In this document: positions 15,329-19,864 of the stretch, piece after piece | How the letters are laid out: each line of letters begins with the position of its first letter | How positions within the stretch are numbered: the first letter of the stretch is position 1 | Assembly (NCBI GenBank): GCA_900551925.1 | Contig: URXR01000019.1 | Coordinates: forward strand, 1 to 19,864 | Source: an uncultured Mycoplasmatota bacterium | GTDB lineage: Bacteria > Bacillota_I > Bacilli_A > RF39 > UBA660 | Direction: 5' to 3' | DNA: 19,864 bases | The notes under the pieces: generated by a model | The model's database searches: none | What the model was told of the DNA's origin: nothing | What the model saw: the letters and a program-made list of their open reading frames with translations, nothing else | Program-made: the position numbers and the translations under genes

Positions 15329-15485
15329 TTGTACTTCCTTTTTGGATAGAATTTTTAGTACAGCTTAATATTAAATTGGAATTATCAAAATTATAATTTT
15401 CTTTCTCTAATTCTTTTAAGATTACTTCTTCAAATATATGATTGATATCCTCTTTGCCGTAGAAAATATTAATTTGATATTTCAT
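15321..15485 (-). CDS. 54-residue protein coupled to the recombinase start
   Basis: The ATG at 15485 is preceded by GGAGC 6 bases upstream. The peptide starts MKYQINIFYGKEDINHIFEE and is rich in Glu, Asn and Ile. Its TAA (15323-15321) lies just past the GTG start of the recombinase, an 8-base overlap, so the two are probably translationally coupled. Small genes directly in front of large serine recombinases are common in Firmicutes transposons (for example tnpW), but this one does not look like TnpW to me. Possible roles are a directionality factor or simply a coupling peptide; neither is shown by the sequence. Confidence 0.65.
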   Translation of the reverse strand: MKYQINIFYGKEDINHIFEEVILKELEKENYNFDNSNLILSCTKNSIQKGSTSV

Positions 15486-15503
15486 GGCGTGCTCCTTTCA
15501 TAC

Positions 15504-15534
15504 AAAAAAATAAGTCATTTAATTTTATGACTTA
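15504..15534 (-). terminator. Complete intrinsic terminator in the leader of the recombinase operon
   Basis: TAAGTCAT (15511-15518) pairs perfectly with ATGACTTA (15527-15534) and is followed on the minus strand by seven T (15510-15504). It sits about 20 bases before the ATG of the 54-residue gene, with no space for a promoter after it. A TATAAA at 15547-15542 would start transcripts at the base of the stem. Confidence 0.8.
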
Positions 15535-15784
15535 CATTTTATTTATAGGAAAAAAATAACAAAGTTTTAGGAATTTGTATAAAAATAGAACATATTTAGG
15601 ATATTTGTAATTTTTTAGATAATTATTTAGTTTTTTTAGAAGTATTCATTATATTTTTAAAATATAGAAATGAAACAACAAGAGTAATTTTGTTATAAAC
15701 TAAATAAACAGTAGTTTTTGATGATTCTATAAATTACTAAGCTTTATGAATATCATAGATATTACATCTATCTCTTTCTTTCAT
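15535..15784. other. AT-rich non-coding stretch between the recombinase leader and the LOG terminator
   Basis: No supported gene on either strand. A 15-codon minus-strand frame beginning MKERDRCNIY lacks a ribosome site. A candidate -10 (TATAAA on the minus strand, 15547-15542) is the only regulatory signal I can point to. This is the kind of place where an element end or attachment site could lie, but no repeat pair marks one. Confidence 0.5.
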
Positions 15785-15818
15785 AAAAAAAACTAGTTAT
15801 ATTACAAACTAATTTTTT
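15785..15818 (-). terminator. Intrinsic terminator after the broken LOG gene
   Basis: AAAAATTAGTT-like and AACTAGTTTTT-like arms pair with one wobble around an 8-base loop and end in a T-run on the minus strand, 16 bases after the second stop of the LOG gene (15834). Its position after the downstream stop, not the internal one, fits a once-longer gene. Confidence 0.65.
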
Positions 15819-15833
15819 ATTTGCTACATTAAG

Positions 15834-16361
15834 TTAAGATATATATTTTTCTATATCTGTTATATTGTTAACAATATTATATAGTTTTTCTCTAGGATAT
15901 AAATCAAATTTATCATAATACTGTTTATTAAATTGATTGATTATATTATCATAAAAACCATTGATGTTTACTATGATAATTTTTTTGTTATGCTCCCCTA
16001 GTTTTTTATTTTAAATAGAAGTCATTAATTCAGATAATGTGCCGTAACTACCTGGCATAATAATTGTTAAATCTCCAGTATTAACTAGATATTTTAATTG
16101 TTCACTGGCATTTGCTACTTCTATCTGTTTATCTGATTCAAGTGACTTTAACATACCGTAGTTGTTTTTAGGTAAAACAGATATTATTTTACATTTATTT
16201 TTTTTAAATGTTTTATAAAGTATTCCCATCATACCTTCATCTGATGATCCAAAGAGTAAGGTACAATGTTTTTTACATAAAATATTAGCTAATTTTTTTG
16301 TCTCTTCTAAATATATACTATCTATAGTAGTTGCACTACTACATCCTACAAAAATAACCAT
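15834..16361 (-). pseudogene. LOG-family (TIGR00725-like) gene interrupted by one in-frame stop
   Basis: The ATG at 16361 (ribosome site GGAG) starts a 116-residue frame, MVIFVGCSSATTIDSIYLEE onward, with the Rossmann-type core of LOG proteins and the motif MPGSYGTLSEL (a variant of PGGxGTxxE). It ends in a TAA at 16013-16011, right after MTSI. The same frame continues for 58 codons with no other change: NKKLGEHNKKIIIVNINGFY and on to TDIEKYIS, which matches the normal C-terminal part of the family. The expected residue at the stop is probably Glu (GAA to TAA). Intact members are about 160-190 residues; some release cytokinin-type bases from nucleoside monophosphates. The product made here would lack the last third and is probably inactive. 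Confidence 0.85.
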
Positions 16362-16408
16362 ATACTACTCCTATTAATCAGTATTTAAAATTATAATTTT
16401 ATACTTTA

Positions 16409-16437
16409 ATTATATCACGTATAATGTTCAGTTTACT
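16409..16437 (-). promoter_or_regulatory. Promoter of the LOG gene carrying a repeated element
   Basis: On the minus strand an extended -10, TGATATAAT (-10 hexamer 16414-16409), has a weak -35 (AGTAAA, 16437-16432). The bases CTGAACATTATACGTG just before the -10 recur with two changes in the promoter of the DUF3810 gene. Confidence 0.6.
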
Positions 16438-16440
16438 AAT

Positions 16441-17901
16441 CTAATAATAATATTCTAATAATAATCTCACTACTCTTTCATGCATATATTCAGATTCGTA
16501 TTCATCATTATATAATAAATCTAATGTTTTATTATTAAAAGGTTTTAAATAGTATTCTAAAGCTTCATCTTTTTCAAAATAGTTTTCATATTCATATTCA
16601 CTATCTAATTGATAAATATACTTAAAATATTTTTGATTTTCGTTTAAGTATTCAGAAAGAACATCAAACTTATCATTAAAATCTATTATAATTTTAAGTG
16701 TATCTGTACTTTCTTCATTTATTAGCGCTCTAATATCAGAAATTTCTATATCTTTTTCATTTATCTGAAATTGGGCATTCCCTAAATGATACAAGTTTTC
16801 TAAAATCTTTATAATATTATCTTCATACATAGCATAATTTCTTAATCTATATGTTTCTATTTCAAAATAATCATTGCCGTTTAATATAACATTTACTTCT
16901 TTTGGATAAAAATTACATGCTTCGTCATAGTTTTTATATAAACATAAATTTAAATATTCTTCTTCTATATTATCATTAGCATTTGAGTCTATATCTGACA
17001 AAACACTAGTAATTCTATAAAAAGCTGAATAATTGGCACTATAATTTGAGAGCTTGTCATCGCTTTTTATACCTGCATAAAATGCACAAAATTCTGCTTC
17101 GCTTTCTTTCATAATCCCTTTGATATGACAAAACTCATGAGTAATAGTATTAAGTAAATGTATGTTATTTTGATTTTTATCTACCATAACGCTATAACCT
17201 TTAATGTATCCTAAAGAACTACCATCATCTTCACTTAACTCTTTTTCTGATAAATATCCCACTTTATCTGGATATAAACCTTTTAAAAATTTTAATTGAG
17301 ATGAAACCCCTATTAGATCTTGTGTTGCTCTATCAACTAAATTATTGTTGTAAATAATTTGGCCATTATCTCTAGTAAAATCGTCTGACATTTCAATAAG
17401 TTCATCTTTAAAATAATTAGCAAGTTCTATCAAATCTTTTTCATTATAACTCTTTTCTACATTATCAGGAAAATATTTATAATTAATTTGTGGTTCACCA
17501 TAAGTAACAAAATCTAGAATAAAAATAACTACTATTATTAAACTAAGGCTACATAAAATACGATTTATAATATTATAATAAGCATTTCTTTTTTTAAAAC
17601 TAATTCTAGTAGTATTTTTTAATATTAAAATTAGTAGTATCTGTATAATTAATACTATTATTACTATTTCATAAAAATTGCTAGCTAAAAAAGGTGAAAA
17701 ATCTAATAAAGCAAATATAAAACCATTAATACTGTTTACAATATTAATCCATAAAAATTCATGAAGTGGTGGAATAAAAAACGATAAAATAACTATGATT
17801 AAAGTAAAAGCTAAAACTATGTTCCATACTAAGTTAAATTTCTTAGTGGTTTTATCAAAATACAATTTTTTTTCTTCTTTATTATTATATACTTTTTTCA
17901 T
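16441..17901 (-). CDS. DUF3810-type membrane zinc metalloprotease
   Basis: A 486-residue protein with about four N-terminal membrane segments (near 24-44, 57-74, 77-96 and 112-133) and a large soluble part. The motif THEFCHIKG (HExxH at 255-259) with a later Glu in ESEAEFCAFYA (E270) is the signature of DUF3810 putative membrane peptidases. The C-terminal half (about 300-486) is acidic and Tyr-rich, with no motif I recognise; it makes the protein longer than typical members (about 350-390). I use the ATG at 17901 with AAAGGTG upstream; a TTG at 17922 is possible but has no ribosome site. Its promoter shares an element with that of the LOG gene. Substrate unknown. Confidence 0.82.
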   Translation of the reverse strand: MKKVYNNKEEKKLYFDKTTKKFNLVWNIVLAFTLIIVILSFFIPPLHEFLWINIVNSINGFIFALLDFSPFLASNFYEIVIIVLIIQILLILILKNTTRISFKKRNAYYNIINRILCSLSLIIVVIFILDFVTYGEPQINYKYFPDNVEKSYNEKDLIELANYFKDELIEMSDDFTRDNGQIIYNNNLVDRATQDLIGVSSQLKFLKGLYPDKVGYLSEKELSEDDGSSLGYIKGYSVMVDKNQNNIHLLNTITHEFCHIKGIMKESEAEFCAFYAGIKSDDKLSNYSANYSAFYRITSVLSDIDSNANDNIEEEYLNLCLYKNYDEACNFYPKEVNVILNGNDYFEIETYRLRNYAMYEDNIIKILENLYHLGNAQFQINEKDIEISDIRALINEESTDTLKIIIDFNDKFDVLSEYLNENQKYFKYIYQLDSEYEYENYFEKDEALEYYLKPFNNKTLDLLYNDEYESEYMHERVVRLLLEYYY

Positions 17902-17932
17902 AAGAACACCTTTCAAATCCAATTACAACTTA

Positions 17933-17961
17933 ATCATAGCACGTATAACGTTGAGCGTAAA
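17933..17961 (-). promoter_or_regulatory. Promoter of the DUF3810 gene carrying a repeated element
   Basis: On the minus strand TTTACG (17961-17956) lies 17 bases before TATGAT (17938-17933), which has the extended TG. The spacer contains CTCAACGTTATACGTG, nearly the same as in the LOG promoter. Confidence 0.6.
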
Positions 17962-18151
17962 GATTTTAAGATTAATGTTTTGATTATTTTCATACTTCAT
18001 AGCTTATTACTGCTCATTAACATGGCATTTACAAATTAATTTTTTCAGAATATCATAATATAAAGTTAACGATGGAACAATAAAAAAGCGAAAACACTAT
18101 TCTCAAAATTATCATATTTTGATTAGTAATAAAAATACTTAAAACGATCTG
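17962..18151. other. Short non-coding gap
   Basis: Between the DUF3810 promoter and the phosphotransferase stop I see no gene. A weak 7-base stem (TCAAAAT and ATTTTGA, about 18,099-18,121) lies downstream of the phosphotransferase gene but has no adjacent T-run, so it is a poor terminator. Confidence 0.4.
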
Positions 18152-19063
18152 TTAGTTAAACATCTCTCTTAATTTAATCAAATCTTTTAGAACATCATTT
18201 TTTAATATTACATCATTAGGAAACTTTGGTAACAAACGTAAATTTGCCTCTAAATTATAAATTTTATTTCTTATATTAAAGTCATGTATAGCAAATATTT
18301 CCGGATACATTTCCCTAAAATATGGTTCTATCATTTTATAATCTTCAATATTAACAAATTTCGCTTCTTCTTCACTTGCGTATTTTAATGGATTTTTACA
18401 CATTCTCAAAAAAATATCTAATTCATAATCGATTGGAGCATACATGGAAGTCTCAAAATCAATTAATTTTAAATTTTTATTTTCATCTACTATAATATTA
18501 TCAAAATGTATATCAGAGTGTATTAATCTAAAATCATCTGACTTTAAATATTTATCCATATTAGTTAAAATATATTTAAAAAGTTTTAACTCTGATAAAG
18601 AAAATAAATTTTTATTTCTACAAAAATTTAAGCTTTGATTTATTTTGTTTTTCATATATTTTGCCCAATCATATCTATTACCTTTTATTGAATGAAAAGT
18701 CTTCATTAAATCTACTATTTTCTTTATTATTAACTTTCTTTCTTCTTCGTTTAATTCATGCCAAACATTATACAATGTCTTTCCTCTGATAAATTCTATA
18801 ACAATATATGAATAATCTTCTTTTTCTTTAGCAATATGGTATAAATAAATTTTAGGTATAAACTTATTATTTTTATTATGATTATAAAAAGAAATCTCAT
18901 TTTTAAATTTTTCTTCATTATCTTTATTATTACATATTTTAACAATATATTTATTATCTACTAAAAACAAAGAATTAGTAAAACCGGCATTTATTTTTTT
19001 CACAACACTATCATTTCTAAAAATATTTGTATTATTTAAAATTTTCTCTAAAAATTTTTCCAT
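18152..19063 (-). CDS. Aminoglycoside/choline-kinase-fold phosphotransferase
   Basis: A 303-residue APH-family kinase. The N-lobe has the ATP-binding Lys in YIVKIC (K42) and the hinge YIVIEFIRGKTL (86-97). The C-lobe has the Brenner motif LIHSDIHFDN (H182, D184, N189) and the metal-binding LIDFE (D202). All catalytic residues are present. The family phosphorylates small hydroxylated compounds: aminoglycosides, macrolides, choline, homoserine or sugars. Nothing in the sequence fixes the substrate, so calling it a resistance gene would be premature. The ATG at 19063 has AGGAG 7 bases upstream and lies 14 bases after the GrpB-family gene, so the two form an operon. APH and GrpB genes near each other suggest a small-molecule or nucleotide-transfer role. 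Confidence 0.85.
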   Translation of the reverse strand: MEKFLEKILNNTNIFRNDSVVKKINAGFTNSLFLVDNKYIVKICNNKDNEEKFKNEISFYNHNKNNKFIPKIYLYHIAKEKEDYSYIVIEFIRGKTLYNVWHELNEEERKLIIKKIVDLMKTFHSIKGNRYDWAKYMKNKINQSLNFCRNKNLFSLSELKLFKYILTNMDKYLKSDDFRLIHSDIHFDNIIVDENKNLKLIDFETSMYAPIDYELDIFLRMCKNPLKYASEEEAKFVNIEDYKMIEPYFREMYPEIFAIHDFNIRNKIYNLEANLRLLPKFPNDVILKNDVLKDLIKLREMFN

Positions 19064-19077
19064 AAATTTCTCCTGTT

Positions 19078-19593
19078 TTAAAATATATCATTATTTATCT
19101 TTATTTTCTTTATCAATTCATCAACGTATTCACTTTTTACTTTTTTGTACTCTTTTCTATTTTTAATTCCACTCCTTAAAAGCTTAAGTTTAAAATCTGA
19201 GTACTTTTTAGCTTCGGTTTTGTTGTCAAGTAAATAATCTCTAAAATATAAAAATTGTTTATATCTATCACTATTCATTATAACTAGATGAATATGTATA
19301 TCTCCAGATGTGGTTTCTTCTTTTTTAGAAGCAAAAAATTTATATATATTATTATTGTCTTGTTTGGTATGATAACCCAATTCTGATAACTTATTTGAAA
19401 CAGCTTTAAATTCTTGATTGCTTTTTGCTCCTATTAAAATATCAATTATATTTTTACCATACATATTAGGAATAGCAGTAGAGCCAACATGGTGAATATC
19501 TAATTCATCAGATATATTTCTTTTTAAATGATTGTATACTTTTTTATATAATCGCTTATTTCTTTCAAAATTTTGTTTTTGTAAAACTACTAT
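19078..19593 (-). CDS. GrpB/UPF0157 family protein with no standard start codon
   Basis: The family belongs to the nucleotidyltransferase fold; its defining HVGST...IDI motif is here as HHVGSTAIPNMYGKNIIDIL, followed by GDIHIHLVIMNSDRYKQFLYFRDYLLDN, typical of the C-terminal half. A naive start at the ATG at 19464 would begin in the middle of the motif and lose HVGST. The conserved reading continues upstream (VVLQKQNFERNKRLYKKVYN) to about 19,593. Between the TAA at 19608-19606 and the conserved part there is no ATG, GTG or TTG. AAGGATG (19609-19603) is a good ribosome site placed for an ATA at 19593-19591. The reading from ATA would be 171 residues, normal for the family. Either ATA is used or an ATG has been lost. 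First gene of an operon with the phosphotransferase. Confidence 0.75.
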   Translation of the reverse strand: MVVLQKQNFERNKRLYKKVYNHLKRNISDELDIHHVGSTAIPNMYGKNIIDILIGAKSNQEFKAVSNKLSELGYHTKQDNNNIYKFFASKKEETTSGDIHIHLVIMNSDRYKQFLYFRDYLLDNKTEAKKYSDFKLKLLRSGIKNRKEYKKVKSEYVDELIKKIKINNDIF

Positions 19594-19608
19594 ATTATCA
19601 CATCCTTA

Positions 19609-19711
19609 ATGCAATTAAAAAGTGTCACTTAACAGATACAATAACTTTTTGGGTGACGCCTTTCATAATAGAAATATTTAAAAATAAAGTTTTAAGCAAT
19701 ATCAAAAATAT
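19609..19711. other. Leader region of the GrpB operon
   Basis: No gene seen. The minus strand carries two short near-palindromes, AAGTGACAC-type (about 19,621-19,631) and GGCGTCACC-type (about 19,651-19,660), which share a GTSAC core. I cannot place a convincing promoter. Confidence 0.3.
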
Positions 19712-19745
19712 GCTAGATAAATCTCTAAATATGATTGTCTAGCTT
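19712..19745. terminator. Hairpin at the end of the NUDIX-like gene, possibly bidirectional
   Basis: GCTAGATAAATC-like and GATTGTCTAGC arms form a stem of about 10 pairs with a short mismatch; the TAG stop of the NUDIX-like gene is in the loop. The T-run is stronger on the plus strand (CTTTTTATTTTTTT), but a shorter one (ATATTTTT) follows on the minus strand. Confidence 0.6.
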
Positions 19746-19864
19746 TTTATTTTTTTGATTTTTACTGTTTAGACGATAATTTAATTCCCATAAAGCATTT
19801 TTATTACTGTCCCATTTTAATTTTTTATTTGCTTCTTCAAAGTTAAGCCACTCCATTTTGTTAT
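19725..19864 (-). CDS. C-terminal end of a probable NUDIX hydrolase, running off the right edge
   Basis: The last 45 or so codons of a minus-strand gene are present, reading KMEWLNFEEANKKLKWDSNK, then ALWELNYRL and a Lys/Asn-rich end at TAG (19727-19725). The pattern W-x-x-x-E-E-A-x-x-x-L-x-W-x-S-x-K is how many NUDIX hydrolases of the Ap4A-pyrophosphatase type end; the NUDIX box itself would lie outside the window. Assignment therefore rests on the C-terminal pattern only. It is on the same strand as the GrpB-phosphotransferase pair but separated from it by a hairpin. Confidence 0.55.
   Translation of the reverse strand, partial: NKMEWLNFEEANKKLKWDSNKNALWELNYRLNSKNQKNKKLDNHI

Noticed and set aside
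15720..15785. 15-codon minus-strand frame starting MKERDRCNIY
   Set aside because: No ribosome site and too short to support as a gene; it follows a terminator.
12543..15833. Direct repeats marking the attachment sites of the recombinase element
   Set aside because: I looked near both suspected edges and saw no repeat pair longer than expected by chance in AT-rich DNA, so no att site is claimed.
17795..17983. 62-codon plus-strand frame at the start of the DUF3810 gene
   Set aside because: It runs antisense over the DUF3810 N-terminus and its promoter and has no ribosome site.
18444..18638. 64-codon plus-strand frame inside the phosphotransferase gene
   Set aside because: Antisense to the catalytic loop of an intact kinase gene; no independent support.

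Overview
The window comes from a very AT-rich bacterium of the Bacilli / Mollicutes-like type, probably an uncultured gut lineage. Codons are strongly A/T biased, ribosome sites are clear (GGAGG-like), Trp is encoded by TGG, and TGA is not read through inside intact genes, so the standard bacterial code fits better than the mycoplasma code. The adjacent ylbJ-like and ylbL-like genes, and a remnant of a possible Cys/His-rich coat protein, point to a spore-forming or formerly spore-forming ancestry. This placement is inference from gene content.

Left part (1-12,250) is core-like. It holds the first 16 codons of a gene running off the left edge (possibly the YceD/YlbN family), a YlbL/SepM-type PDZ-Lon protease, and a divergent YlbJ-like membrane protein. 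YlbJ converges on and overlaps a two-gene prepilin operon. The upstream gene of that operon encodes a type IV prepilin N-terminus fused to about 16 BspA-type leucine-rich repeats; the second encodes a conventional minor prepilin. A GspE/PilB-type assembly ATPase with a long Asn-rich tail is transcribed divergently from them, across a short intergenic region with a perfect inverted repeat. After a strong terminator come priA, mutM and polA on the minus strand (polA-mutM as an operon, priA with its own promoter).

Middle part (12,250-15,830) looks like the edge of a mobile island. It contains a start-less Cys-rich fragment, a frameshifted small gene, an intact BRO-type antirepressor-like gene with a near-consensus promoter, a large serine recombinase, and a 54-residue gene coupled to the recombinase start. 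A complete intrinsic terminator lies directly in front of that 54-residue gene.

Right part (15,830-19,864) is an accessory cluster, all on the minus strand: a LOG-family gene broken by one in-frame TAA, a DUF3810-type membrane metalloprotease, a kinase-fold phosphotransferase, a GrpB/UPF0157 gene whose true N-terminus has no normal start codon, and the C-terminal end of a probable NUDIX hydrolase. The LOG and DUF3810 genes share a repeated promoter element. Several genes on this side are damaged, as expected for transferred, decaying DNA.

The best candidate for something new is the pilus locus: a prepilin whose globular part is a BspA-type repeat domain, paired with an ATPase carrying an Asn-rich tail. 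It could be a surface fibre that displays an adhesive repeat domain.
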